From the NCBI RefSeq assembly GCF_015693305.1, contig NZ_CP065138.1, forward strand, positions 558,001 to 622,000: DNA of 64,000 nt, read 5' to 3'. This stretch comes from Sphingobium sp. Cam5-1. GTDB lineage: Bacteria > Pseudomonadota > Alphaproteobacteria > Sphingomonadales > Sphingomonadaceae. Under the pieces are notes generated by a model. The model did no database searches. It saw only the letters and a list, made by a program, of their open reading frames with translations, and was not told the origin of the DNA. Positions 37,699-46,752 of this stretch are shown here, in pieces; positions within the stretch are counted from its first letter, which is position 1; each line of letters begins with the position of its first letter. The position numbers and the translations under genes were made by a program.

Positions 37699-38646
37699 TT
37701 GACCAGTACCGTCACCCCGGCCGAAGCGCATTACGAACAGCAATATCTGGACCTGATGCGCCGTATATGGACGGAGGGGGACGAGCGGATCGACCGGACC
37801 GGAGTGGGTACGCGATCTCTGCTGGGCGCGAGCATGCGTTTTTCACTGGCCGATGATGCGGTGCCATTGCTGACGACCAAGCGCGTTTACTGGAAAGTGG
37901 CGGCGCGGGAGATGCTGTGGTTCCTGACGGGCGATACCAATATCCGCGAGCTTGTGCGTCAAGGGGTTCATATCTGGACCGACTGGCCGCTGGACGCTTA
38001 TCGCAAGGCTACAGGTGAGGACATCAGCCGACACGATTTTGAAGCGCGGATCGTCGAGGATGCGGCCTTTGCGGCACGGTGGGGCGATCTGGGGCCGGTC
38101 TATGGCGCGCAGTGGGTGAACTGGCCGCGCTATGAAGCGGTTGGCGACGGGCTCTTCCGGCGGGCGGAGAGGGGGCATAACCAGATTGCTGAACTGGTCG
38201 AGGGGATCAGAAACAATCCGGGCTCGCGGCGCTTGCTTTTTACCGGGTGGAATGTTGCGGAAGTGGCGCAGATGGCTCTGCCGCCTTGCCATATGACCTA
38301 TCAGTTCCAGGTGGCGAATGGGCGGCTCAACGGGCTGCTGTTCCAGCGCAGTTGTGACCTTGGCCTTGGGTTTGCGTTCAACATATTCGGGCTGTCGATG
38401 ATCACGCGGATGTTGGCGCAGCAATGTGATTTGGAGCCGGGGGAAGTTGTCTGGCACGGTGGGGATGTCCATCTTTACCTGAACCATGCCGCACTGGTTG
38501 AGGAGCAGATCAGCCGGACGCCGGAAGGCGCCCCGAAGCTGAGGATAAAGAGGCGGCCGGAGAGCATTTTCGATTATCGGATCGAGGATTTCGAAGTGGT
38601 AGATTATGCGCCGCAGAGTCACATCGCGGCGCCGGTGGCGGTTTGA
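37699..38646 (+). CDS. thyA: Thymidylate synthase (ThyA)
   Basis: A 315-residue folate-dependent enzyme that methylates dUMP to dTMP. The catalytic cysteine is C197 in LPPCHMTYQFQV, and RSCDLGLGFAFNIFGLSMI is the other hallmark. It is longer than the 264-residue E. coli enzyme through an insert in the small domain, as in some bacteria. The start is TTG at 37699, in the usual position before a conserved YEQQYLDLMRRI; AGGAAAG lies upstream. Only ThyA is present here; no dihydrofolate reductase follows. Confidence 0.95.
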   Translation: MTSTVTPAEAHYEQQYLDLMRRIWTEGDERIDRTGVGTRSLLGASMRFSLADDAVPLLTTKRVYWKVAAREMLWFLTGDTNIRELVRQGVHIWTDWPLDAYRKATGEDISRHDFEARIVEDAAFAARWGDLGPVYGAQWVNWPRYEAVGDGLFRRAERGHNQIAELVEGIRNNPGSRRLLFTGWNVAEVAQMALPPCHMTYQFQVANGRLNGLLFQRSCDLGLGFAFNIFGLSMITRMLAQQCDLEPGEVVWHGGDVHLYLNHAALVEEQISRTPEGAPKLRIKRRPESIFDYRIEDFEVVDYAPQSHIAAPVAV

Positions 38647-38679
38647 AGTCGAGAAGGAAATAGCGAAAAGACGGAACTC

Positions 38680-38707
38680 TTGCTTTTCGGGAGCGTTGTA
38701 ATATAAT
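38680..38707 (+). promoter_or_regulatory. Promoter of the bkd operon
   Basis: TTGCTT at 38680-38685 and a perfect TATAAT at 38702-38707 with a 16-base spacer, 45 bases ahead of the bkdA1-type ATG. This is the clearest housekeeping promoter in the window. Confidence 0.65.
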
Positions 38708-38708
38708 A

Positions 38709-40086
<1,378 letters not shown>

Positions 40087-40098
40087 GGTGGTTTTTGG

Positions 40099-40117
40099 TT
40101 CGCGCAGAGGCGCAGAG
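40099..40117. repeat. Family B repeat, single arm
   Basis: Nineteen bases identical to the left arm of the 4181-4270 palindrome, without its partner arm. It is the first of three repeat-like pieces in the gap between the E1 alpha and E1 beta genes. Confidence 0.75.
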
Positions 40118-40147
40118 GGCGCGGAGGTTCGGGGCCTCCTTGGGCGT

Positions 40148-40230
40148 CGTCATCCCAGCGGAGGCTGGGATCTCGTGCCTGCATGTTCGGCCTAAAGGCA
40201 GGGAGATGCCAGCTTTCGCTGGCATGACGG
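40148..40230. repeat. Palindromic REP-pair, family C
   Basis: Left hairpin CGTCATCCCAGCGGAGGCTGG and right hairpin GCCAGCTTTCGCTGGCATGACGG in inverted order. It lies inside the bkd operon, between E1 alpha and E1 beta. Confidence 0.88.
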
Positions 40231-40301
40231 AGGAGCGTGGTGGCGCACTGTCTCCCCCTCTCCAAGCTGCGCTAGCCAGCTGGTTGGCAAGCTTCGCTAT
40301 C

Positions 40302-40329
40302 TCGGCCAGAGTCACGTGCCTCTGGCCGA
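40302..40329 (+). other. Perfect 10-bp hairpin before the E1 beta gene
   Basis: Bases 40302-40311 pair exactly with 40320-40329 around an 8-base loop. A smaller CCCC-TAA-AGGGG stem follows, and the GCGAGGAG SD comes next. The pair of stems may protect or set translation of the E1 beta gene, or be part of a further repeat. Confidence 0.6.
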
Positions 40330-40348
40330 CCCCTAAAGGGGCGAGGAG

Positions 40349-41374
40349 ATGAGCCAAGACACCCGCCAGATGAGCATGATCCAGGCGATCAATAGCGCCT
40401 TGGACGTCATGATGGAGCGTGATCCCGATGTCGTCGTCATGGGGGAGGATGTCGGTTATTTCGGTGGCGTTTTCCGGGCGACGGCGGGGTTGCAGAAGAA
40501 ATTTGGCAAGAACCGGGTGTTCGATACGCCGATTACCGAGACCGGGATCATCGGCGTTGCGGTGGGCATGGGCGCCTATGGGTTGCGGCCGGTGCCGGAA
40601 ATACAGTTTGCCGACTATATCTACCCCGCGCTTGATCAGTTGGTGAGCGAGGCGGCGCGGCTGCGTTATCGGTCGGCGGGGGAGTTCATCGCGCCGATGA
40701 CGGTGCGGTCGCCCTTTGGCGGCGGGATTTTCGGGGGGCAGACGCACAGTCAGTCGCCTGAAGGCATCTTTACCCATGTTTCGGGGATCAAGACGGTCAT
40801 CCCGTCGACCCCCTATGATGCCAAAGGGCTGCTGATCGCGGCGATCGAGGATAATGATCCGGTGATCTTCTTCGAACCCAAGCGCATCTATAATGGCCCG
40901 TTCGATGGCCATTATGACCGGCCTGCGAAGAGCTGGGCGGGGCATCCCGGCGCGATGGTGCCGGAGGGCTATTATCGCGTGCCGCTGGGGCAGGCGCGCA
41001 CGGTGCGAGAAGGCGAGGCGCTGACCATCCTCTGCTATGGCACGATGGAGCATGTGATCGAAAGCACCGTCACGGAGATGGGCGTGGATGCGGAGATCAT
41101 CGACCTGCGGACGCTGGTGCCGCTGGATATCGAGGCGATCGAGCAGTCGGTGAAGAAGACTGGCCGCTGTCTGATCGTGCATGAGGCGACGCGGACCAGC
41201 GGCTTTGGCGCGGAGTTGAGCGCATTGGTTCAGGAACGGTGCTTCTATCATCTGGAAGCGCCGATCGAACGAGTGACGGGATTCGACACGCCTTATCCGC
41301 ATAGTTTGGAATGGGCCTATTTTCCCGGGCCTGTGCGGATCAGGGAAGCGATCAACAAGATCATGAGGGATTGA
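40349..41374 (+). CDS. bkdA2: Branched-chain 2-oxo acid dehydrogenase E1 beta
   Basis: A 341-residue E1 beta chain, transketolase-like. Conserved parts are MGEDVGYFGGVFRAT (near residue 31), the 'IAGAG'-like equivalents FADYIYPALDQLVSEAA, and MTVRSPFGGGIFGGQTHSQSPE. The C-terminal transketolase domain ends GFDTPYPH. It pairs with bkdA1 to form an alpha2-beta2 unit. GCGAGGAG lies ahead of the ATG. It is followed by the E2 gene after only 3 bases. Confidence 0.9.
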   Translation: MSQDTRQMSMIQAINSALDVMMERDPDVVVMGEDVGYFGGVFRATAGLQKKFGKNRVFDTPITETGIIGVAVGMGAYGLRPVPEIQFADYIYPALDQLVSEAARLRYRSAGEFIAPMTVRSPFGGGIFGGQTHSQSPEGIFTHVSGIKTVIPSTPYDAKGLLIAAIEDNDPVIFFEPKRIYNGPFDGHYDRPAKSWAGHPGAMVPEGYYRVPLGQARTVREGEALTILCYGTMEHVIESTVTEMGVDAEIIDLRTLVPLDIEAIEQSVKKTGRCLIVHEATRTSGFGAELSALVQERCFYHLEAPIERVTGFDTPYPHSLEWAYFPGPVRIREAINKIMRD

Positions 41375-41377
41375 GCG

Positions 41378-42781
41378 ATGGCCCTTTTCACGTTCAGGCT
41401 ACCCGACATTGGCGAAGGCATTTCCGAGGCGGAAATTGTCGGCTGGCATGTGAAGGTCGGCGACCGGGTGGAGGAAGACCAGCCTATCGCCGACATGATG
41501 ACCGACAAGGCGACGGTGGAGATGGAGAGCCCGGTCGCGGGGGTGGTAACGCGGTTGGCCGGGGAGGCGGGTGAGCAGGTCGCGATTGGGGCAATGTTGG
41601 TGGAGATTGAGGTTGAGGGTGAAGGGGAGGTCGCTTTTGAAGAGGAGGCTCCCATGCCTTCGGTGGAGGAGATTGACGCGGAGACGGCGGGAGGACGTGA
41701 GGTAGCGGGATCGTCGGTGAATGAGATTGTTTCTTCGGTTGATCGGGATCAAGCGGCTTCATTAGAAGAGGAGCCTGAAAAGCCCTCTCCCCTTCAGGGG
41801 AGAGGGTTGGGAGAGGGGGAGCTAGGGGAGACGTCTGCTCTACAGCCCCTCTCCCCGACCCTCTCCCCTGAAGGGGAGAGGGAGCAGGGCGGCGCTCATC
41901 GTCCAGTGATCTCTGAAGGGGGGAAGGTGCTAGCCTCGCCAGCGGTCCGCGCCCGAGCCAAGGACCTCGGCATCGACCTAGCTCAAGTAAAAGCCAGCGG
42001 CGATCATATCCGCCATTCGGACCTCGACGCTTTCCTGCTTTACGGCGCGGGGCAGGGCTATCGGCCGCCTAAGCAGCGCGCGCGGCGGGAGGATGAGGTG
42101 GTGAAGGTCATCGGCCTGCGCCGTCGCATAGCGGAGAATATGGCGGCGTCGAAACGGCATATCCCGCATTTTTCCTATGTCGAGGAAATTGACGTCACCG
42201 AGCTGGAGCGGATGCGCGCGCAGTTGAATGACGAGCGTGGCGATCGGCCCAAGCTGACGATGTTGCCGCTGTTGATCGTGGCGATTTGCCGGGCGCTGCC
42301 GGACTTTCCGATGCTGAACGCCCGCTATGATGACGAAGCGGGCGTGGTGACGCGTTTTGGCGCGGTGCATATGGGGATCGCGACGCAGACGGACGCGGGG
42401 TTGATGGTGCCGGTGATCCGGGACGCGCAGGATCGGAATATCTGGCAGTTGGCGGGCGAGATCAGGCGCCTTGCAGAGGCCGCGCGGTCGGGGAAGGCGA
42501 AGGCAGAGGAGCTTTCGGGGTCGACTTTGACGCTGACGTCGCTGGGCGCGCTGGGCGGGGTGGCGACCACGCCGGTTATCAATCGGCCGGAGGTGGCGAT
42601 TATCGGGCCTAATCGGGTGATCCAGCGGCCGGTGTTTCGTGGGCGGGATGTTGTGGCGGCGAAGCTGATGAACCTGTCGATCAGTTGCGACCATCGGGTG
42701 GTGGATGGATGGGATGCGGCGAATTTCGTGCAGGCGGTGAAGCGGTTGCTGGAGACGCCGGTGCTATTGTTTGCGGAGTGA
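41378..42781 (+). CDS. bkdB: Branched-chain 2-oxo acid dehydrogenase E2 (dihydrolipoyl acyltransferase)
   Basis: A 467-residue core enzyme that moves acyl groups to CoA. A lipoyl domain (1-80) carries K44 in DKATVEME. The linker (80-180) is acidic. The E3-binding domain (about 187-225) reads LASPAVRARAKDLGIDL, and the catalytic domain has HRVVDGWD (His 439, Asp 443) near the end. Within the linker, residues about 136-168 (PSPLQGRGLGEGELGETSAL...) are encoded by a repeat also found upstream of the suhB-type gene, read in frame. E3 (lpd) is not here. Confidence 0.9.
   Translation: MALFTFRLPDIGEGISEAEIVGWHVKVGDRVEEDQPIADMMTDKATVEMESPVAGVVTRLAGEAGEQVAIGAMLVEIEVEGEGEVAFEEEAPMPSVEEIDAETAGGREVAGSSVNEIVSSVDRDQAASLEEEPEKPSPLQGRGLGEGELGETSALQPLSPTLSPEGEREQGGAHRPVISEGGKVLASPAVRARAKDLGIDLAQVKASGDHIRHSDLDAFLLYGAGQGYRPPKQRARREDEVVKVIGLRRRIAENMAASKRHIPHFSYVEEIDVTELERMRAQLNDERGDRPKLTMLPLLIVAICRALPDFPMLNARYDDEAGVVTRFGAVHMGIATQTDAGLMVPVIRDAQDRNIWQLAGEIRRLAEAARSGKAKAEELSGSTLTLTSLGALGGVATTPVINRPEVAIIGPNRVIQRPVFRGRDVVAAKLMNLSISCDHRVVDGWDAANFVQAVKRLLETPVLLFAE
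41783..41882. repeat. Palindromic repeat, family E, inside the E2 gene
   Basis: Two inverted hairpins with the motif CCCTCTCCCCTTCAGGGGAGAGGG at the left and its partner CCCTCTCCCCTGAAGGGGAGAGGG at the right, 100 bases in all. It is read in frame as part of the E2 linker. The other copy is at 56089-56202. Confidence 0.9.
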
Positions 42782-42801
42782 ATTGCGATCCTGTTCAACT
42801 C

Positions 42802-42880
42802 CCGTCATGCCAGCGAAGGCTGGCATTTCATGAGCGACGCGCGACTTGGCCTGAGATCCCAGCTTCCGCTGGGATGACGG
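42802..42880. repeat. Palindromic REP-pair, family C
   Basis: CGTCATGCCAGCGAAGGCTGGCAT on the left and AGATCCCAGCTTCCGCTGGGATGACGG on the right. It lies between the converging E2 and DUF11-like genes. Confidence 0.88.
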
Positions 42881-42906
42881 TCATTTTCGCTCGATGATCA
42901 AATTGG

Positions 42907-43377
42907 TTACCGCATTGTCGCCCGGTAGCTCAGACGTGCCGTCTCGCCTGGCGACAGGCGCGTGGGGCTGGTCCAGCGTATATGGGTGATGTCGGCGGGA
43001 ACGGCCCTGCGGACGCCGCCTAGCGAGGTCGGCAGCCAAAGCTCGTCCAGACGGCCCCAGCGTTGGCCGCCGTCCACCGATACTTGCATCGACGGATCGG
43101 GCGCGGTGAGGAGGGTGCCTCGGGGCACGGCGTTGGTGAGGGCGATGCCCTGCACCGGCTGGCTGCCTTCGTTGCGCCAGTTGATGACGAAGAGGAGCTG
43201 GGCGCCCGGTGCTGCGCGGCTGGCGCTGGCCAATGTCCGGCGAGCTCGGCCGTTGATGTCGGTATGGACGCGCTCCACGAACATTTGCGTTTCCATGCGC
43301 AGGTTCGTACGGGCTAGCGAGGGTGCCGACAGCATTGCCCATCCCGCCATGCCCAGCAGCGCCAGTTTACGCATCAT
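42907..43377 (-). CDS. Exported DUF11-like beta-sandwich protein
   Basis: A 156-residue protein with a signal peptide (MMRKLALLGMAGWAMLSAPSLA) and a mature Ig-like fold resembling the DUF11 repeat domain (GAQLLFVINWRNEGSQPVQGI..., then ADITHIRWTSPTRLSPGETARL). Probably periplasmic or surface exposed. Only one such domain is present. No partner gene is evident. Start ATG 43377 or 43374. Role unknown. Confidence 0.7.
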   Translation of the reverse strand: MMRKLALLGMAGWAMLSAPSLARTNLRMETQMFVERVHTDINGRARRTLASASRAAPGAQLLFVINWRNEGSQPVQGIALTNAVPRGTLLTAPDPSMQVSVDGGQRWGRLDELWLPTSLGGVRRAVPADITHIRWTSPTRLSPGETARLSYRATMR

Positions 43378-43532
43378 CCGTTCAAAGCCCCGCTCCCCGT
43401 TTCGCTATTGCTTAGGGCAGGGGAGCAAAAATTTGGTTAATGGGCCTTAGTCAGGTCCGGGCCGATGAATGAAATTGACGGGCTGTTGCTGCCCGTACAC
43501 ATTGTCGACATGCGGGCAGGATCGATCATTCA

Positions 43533-44687
43533 GTGACACCTCATGAACAGCTGGAAATCAACCGGCGGCGGGATCGGCTGCTGGCGTCCATCGCGCTGAC
43601 GACCGGCGTTGGGCTGCTCCTTGCCTTGCCGTTCGCCTTGCGCGAGGGCGCGGAGTTTTTTCTGCCGCTGACGGCGGCGGTGGTGATTGCCATTGCCTTG
43701 GTGCCGTTCCTGGAGTGGATGGAGCGGCGGGGTGTGCCTTCAGCCGTGGCGGCGCTGGCGGCGGTGATCGCGTTTCTGGTGGTGGCGAACACCGCGCTGG
43801 TGCTGATCGTGGTGCCGGCGACCGACTGGTTCAGGCTGCTGCCGCAGCGTTTGCCCAAGATTCAGGACAATCTGGCGCCGCTGATCGACTTTTATTCCCA
43901 GTTGCAGCATTTCGTGGACGAGACGGTGCAGATGCTGGCGACGGGGCCTGTTGCTGCGGCACAGACGGCGGCGGTGGATGCGCCGCGATCGCTGTTGCAG
44001 TTCGCGGCGACCTCCGCGCCTTCGGCGATCATCCAGATGGTGTTCGCGCTGCTCATCATCTACTTTTTCCTCGCCGGTTGGACCCGGCTGCGGCGGCGGA
44101 CGATCAACAGCCGGGGCAGCTTCGACGGCGCCATGGCGGTGGCGCGGGTGATCCAGAACGTAGTCGATGCGACGTCCGCCTATGTGCTGACGATCGCGAC
44201 GATCAACCTGTGCCTGGGGCTGGCGGTTGCGTTTGCGCTGTGGCTGATCGGCATGCCGTCGCCGCTGATGTGGGGCGGGATCGTCGCGCTGCTGAACTTC
44301 GTGCCCTATTTTGGGCCGATGTTGGCTGCGGCTTTGCTGGCGCTGGGCGGCCTCATGGTGTTTGACGATGTATGGCGGGCGCTGGCGCCTGCGGTGACGC
44401 AGATCGGCTTTCACTTGGTGGAGGCGAATGTGATCACGCCGATGGTGCTGGGGCGGCGGTTGACGATGAACCCGCTGCTGATTCTGGTGTCGCTGACTTT
44501 CTGGGGATGGGTGTGGGGGACGCCGGGCGCGCTGCTGGGCGTGCCGTTGCTGATCATCATCCAGACAGTCGTTGCGGCGGCTGGAACCCCGGATATCGCG
44601 GGTTTCCTGTTTGAGCGGGGGACGCTGACGGTCGCGCTGCGCGAAGAAAATGACGAGAAAGAAGAAAGTGGCGAAAGAGCCGGTTGA
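43533..44687 (+). CDS. AI-2E family transporter
   Basis: A 384-residue inner-membrane protein with eight or so membrane helices. Early pair: LLLALPFALREGAEFFLPLTAAVVIAIALVPF-type stretch, a long amphipathic region with PQRLPKIQDNLAPL, and a late group with GGIVALLNFVPYFGPM and the motif SLTFWGWVWGTPGALLGVPLL. Family members are autoinducer-2 exporters or Na+/H+ antiporters; the true cargo is not known. The start is GTG at 43533. Its mRNA ends close to tRNA-Asp. Confidence 0.85.
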   Translation: MTPHEQLEINRRRDRLLASIALTTGVGLLLALPFALREGAEFFLPLTAAVVIAIALVPFLEWMERRGVPSAVAALAAVIAFLVVANTALVLIVVPATDWFRLLPQRLPKIQDNLAPLIDFYSQLQHFVDETVQMLATGPVAAAQTAAVDAPRSLLQFAATSAPSAIIQMVFALLIIYFFLAGWTRLRRRTINSRGSFDGAMAVARVIQNVVDATSAYVLTIATINLCLGLAVAFALWLIGMPSPLMWGGIVALLNFVPYFGPMLAAALLALGGLMVFDDVWRALAPAVTQIGFHLVEANVITPMVLGRRLTMNPLLILVSLTFWGWVWGTPGALLGVPLLIIIQTVVAAAGTPDIAGFLFERGTLTVALREENDEKEESGERAG

Positions 44688-44728
44688 CAGGTCCGGCGGT
44701 CCCGCATAGATGCCCGCCCACACCGAAC

Positions 44729-44805
<77 letters not shown>

Positions 44806-44862
44806 CTCTTTTTTGAGGGTGGATGGTCCTTAAGGGCCAAAATTCCTGAAAATTCTGACGTT

Positions 44863-44943
44863 CGTCATGCCAGCGTAAGCTGGCATCTCAAGTCTTTACG
44901 TGCGGCCTAGCCTCCCGAGATCCCAGCTTGCGCTGGGATGACG
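44863..44943. repeat. Palindromic REP-pair, family C
   Basis: CGTCATGCCAGCGTAAGCTGGCATC and GAGATCCCAGCTTGCGCTGGGATGACGG in inverted order. It lies between tRNA-Asp and the converging DUF2842 gene. Confidence 0.88.
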
Positions 44944-44955
44944 GAGACTACCGGG

Positions 44956-45195
44956 TCAGCCGCGCCGCCAGCGGCCTGTCTCCATCCAGGCGAGCAGGCG
45001 CTTTAGCGGCAGAACCCAGATCCAGATGATGCCGAGGAAGACATAGACCGGCACCTGCACGATCATCGGCAGGCTGCCGATGAGCCCCGACAGGCTGCCG
45101 ACCAGGATCGCCCAAAGCGTGATGAGCCCGACGATGGCGAGCATGCCGACGGGCTTGCGCCAGCTGGGTTCGTAGGGGGCGGGCTGGCGGTTCAC
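44956..45195 (-). CDS. DUF2842 membrane protein
   Basis: A 79-residue protein with two membrane helices and the DUF2842 ending VLPLKRLLAWMETGRWRR; PSWRKPVGML starts the core. GTG 45195 overlaps the fthC stop by 4 bases, so it is coupled to that gene. It is short and found in alphaproteobacteria; role unknown. Confidence 0.82.
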   Translation of the reverse strand: MNRQPAPYEPSWRKPVGMLAIVGLITLWAILVGSLSGLIGSLPMIVQVPVYVFLGIIWIWVLPLKRLLAWMETGRWRRG

Positions 45196-45770
45196 GCTTC
45201 GGGTCCTTCGATCAGTTCGACTTCGGTAAGGATGATGTGGAGCGGCAGGTCCCATGGGTCGGCGGGCAGGGCGTCCTGTTCCTGCACCGACCAGGCGAGC
45301 CCGATCCGCAGCGCATCGGGATGGCGGGCAAAGGCGCGGTCATAATAGCCGCCGCCCTGGCCCAGCCGGTTCATTGCGCGGTCGAAGCCAAGCAGCGGGG
45401 CGATGATGACGTCCGGCGCGACGGGCGGGCCGCTGGGTTCGGGATGGTGCGTGCCGTAGAGGCCGGGGTGAAGCTGATCCTCCGGCGTCCAGGCGAGGAA
45501 TTCCATGCTGCCGAGCCGGTCGATGACGCGAGGCAGGGCGAGGGTCATGCCCATCGCCGCAAGCTGCGGGGCGAGGCGCTGGGCGGGGGCTTCGTCGTCC
45601 AGGCCCATGTAGAGCGCGACCGTCTGCGCATTATCCAGCCTGCGGGCGAGCGGCGAGGGGAGCGCCTTGAAGGCGAGCCTGTGCGCCAGCGGATCGAGCG
45701 ATTGCACGAAGGCGCGGCGATGTGTCCGGGCGAGGGTGCGCAGGGCGGTCTTGTCGAGGTCTTCGCTCAT
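45192..45770 (-). CDS. fthC: 5-formyltetrahydrofolate cyclo-ligase
   Basis: A 192-residue enzyme that turns 5-formyl-THF into methenyl-THF with ATP. The signature GQGGGYYDRAFA near residue 145 binds phosphate, and the end is the usual DPWDLPLHIILTEV. ATG 45770 is well placed. In many proteobacteria it follows 6S RNA and zapA, as here. Confidence 0.92.
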   Translation of the reverse strand: MSEDLDKTALRTLARTHRRAFVQSLDPLAHRLAFKALPSPLARRLDNAQTVALYMGLDDEAPAQRLAPQLAAMGMTLALPRVIDRLGSMEFLAWTPEDQLHPGLYGTHHPEPSGPPVAPDVIIAPLLGFDRAMNRLGQGGGYYDRAFARHPDALRIGLAWSVQEQDALPADPWDLPLHIILTEVELIEGPEA

Positions 45771-45818
45771 GGGGCCGCGTTTAGACCCGGAGGAGGGGGC
45801 TGGAAACCGGTTTCTCGA

Positions 45819-45842
45819 CCCTTCGACAAGCTCAGGACGGGC
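45819..45842. repeat. Family A repeat, single arm
   Basis: Core CCCTTCGACAAGCTCAGGACGGGC is one arm of the family A palindrome. It lies 50 bases upstream of fthC, between it and the 6S RNA gene. Confidence 0.6.
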
Positions 45843-45884
45843 TTCGCTCGAAACGAACGGAGGTTGGGGAGAGCGAGGAGGGTG

Positions 45885-46048
45885 ACGGGACCGCCTTGGC
45901 CGTTTGCTGGAATATCCTCTGACGCCTCAACGTCAGGTGGGGACCATGTAGATCGGGCCTGGACCCGCCCAGGGACAGCCCCCTTGGATGTGATTATCGC
46001 CTCAGGGATGTTCGCTAAAGCTCGTACGAGGCAGTACCCGTCGTCCCT
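45885..46048 (-). ncRNA. ssrS: 6S RNA (predicted)
   Basis: The gap between zapA and fthC, with the same order (zapA, 6S, fthC) as in E. coli. On the minus strand the 5' part has AGCGAACATCCCTGAGGCGATAATCACATCC, closely like the E. coli 6S segment around CCCCUGAGCCGAUAUUUCAUACC. The two ends can pair partially and a bubble-like centre is plausible. Boundaries are rough (about 160 nt). 6S RNA binds the main RNA polymerase holoenzyme and mimics an open promoter. Confidence 0.7.
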
Positions 46049-46051
46049 TAT

Positions 46052-46387
46052 CTAGGCGTCCGGCTGCGGTGCGGCAAGCCTGTCGCTCAGCTTTTCTATC
46101 CGGGCGGCGAGCGCCTCGATCGCGCGGGCAGCCGCGTCATCGTCATCATCGAGGGCGAGGCTCTGCTGACGGCCGATCGCTTCTCGCTTCAGGTCGTTGA
46201 GTTCGTCGGCCAGGAAGAGAGCGGCGAACAGTAGCGTCCGCACTTCGGTAAGGCCCGGCGTGTTCTGCTGCGCAAGGCGTGCCTTGCGTTCGATCAGGCT
46301 GGCGAGATGGGCAAGATGGGCCTCCTCCCCATCGCGGCATCGGATCGCATAATGACGCCCGGCGATCTGAAGGTTCGTTTCAGCCAC
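46052..46387 (-). CDS. zapA: Cell division protein ZapA
   Basis: A 111-residue protein that stabilises FtsZ filaments. The N-terminal globular part has LQIAGRHYAIRCRDGEE and LAHLASLIERKARL, and the C-terminal coiled coil follows. Start ATG 46387; the stop lies at the 5' border of 6S RNA. It overlaps the end of the upstream gene by 8 bases. Confidence 0.88.
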   Translation of the reverse strand: MAETNLQIAGRHYAIRCRDGEEAHLAHLASLIERKARLAQQNTPGLTEVRTLLFAALFLADELNDLKREAIGRQQSLALDDDDDAAARAIEALAARIEKLSDRLAAPQPDA

Positions 46388-46577
46388 GCGAGTCCCCCTT
46401 AAGATCTGCGATCAGTTCATCGAGCGAGCGGAGCGCCGCGCGCGCGGCGGCCGGGTCCATGCCGGGGGAGGCGGAAGAGGCCGGACCCGCGACCGCGAGA
46501 TCCTGCACATCCTGTTCCAGCCGACTTACCGCGCGCTCCAATGCGCCGATAGCCTGCATCATGCGATCGCTTGCCAT
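46380..46577 (-). CDS. Short coiled-coil protein upstream of zapA
   Basis: A 65-residue protein (MASDRMMQAIGALERAVSRLEQDVQDL) forming one or two coiled coils with heptad repeats. ATG 46577 is the likely start; the open frame continues upstream but has no support. Its stop overlaps the zapA start by 8 bases, so it is co-translated with zapA, and may be an accessory of the division ring. It does not match a named family I recall beyond DUF4164-like. Confidence 0.6.
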   Translation of the reverse strand: MASDRMMQAIGALERAVSRLEQDVQDLAVAGPASSASPGMDPAAARAALRSLDELIADLKGDSRG

Positions 46578-46752
46578 CACCCACGCATAAACAAAGTTTT
46601 CGCCTTGCAAAAGCCGTGATTGGACGGCTTGGCGTCTCCCGAGGTCCTGCCACGGTTGACGCTTTGGGTGCAACGCGACAAAGGGGACCGGATTTCGATT
46701 CGTCGGCTCAGCAGGGGGCCGCTTAGTCAAGCCAAGGAAGAAGCCAGCCTAG

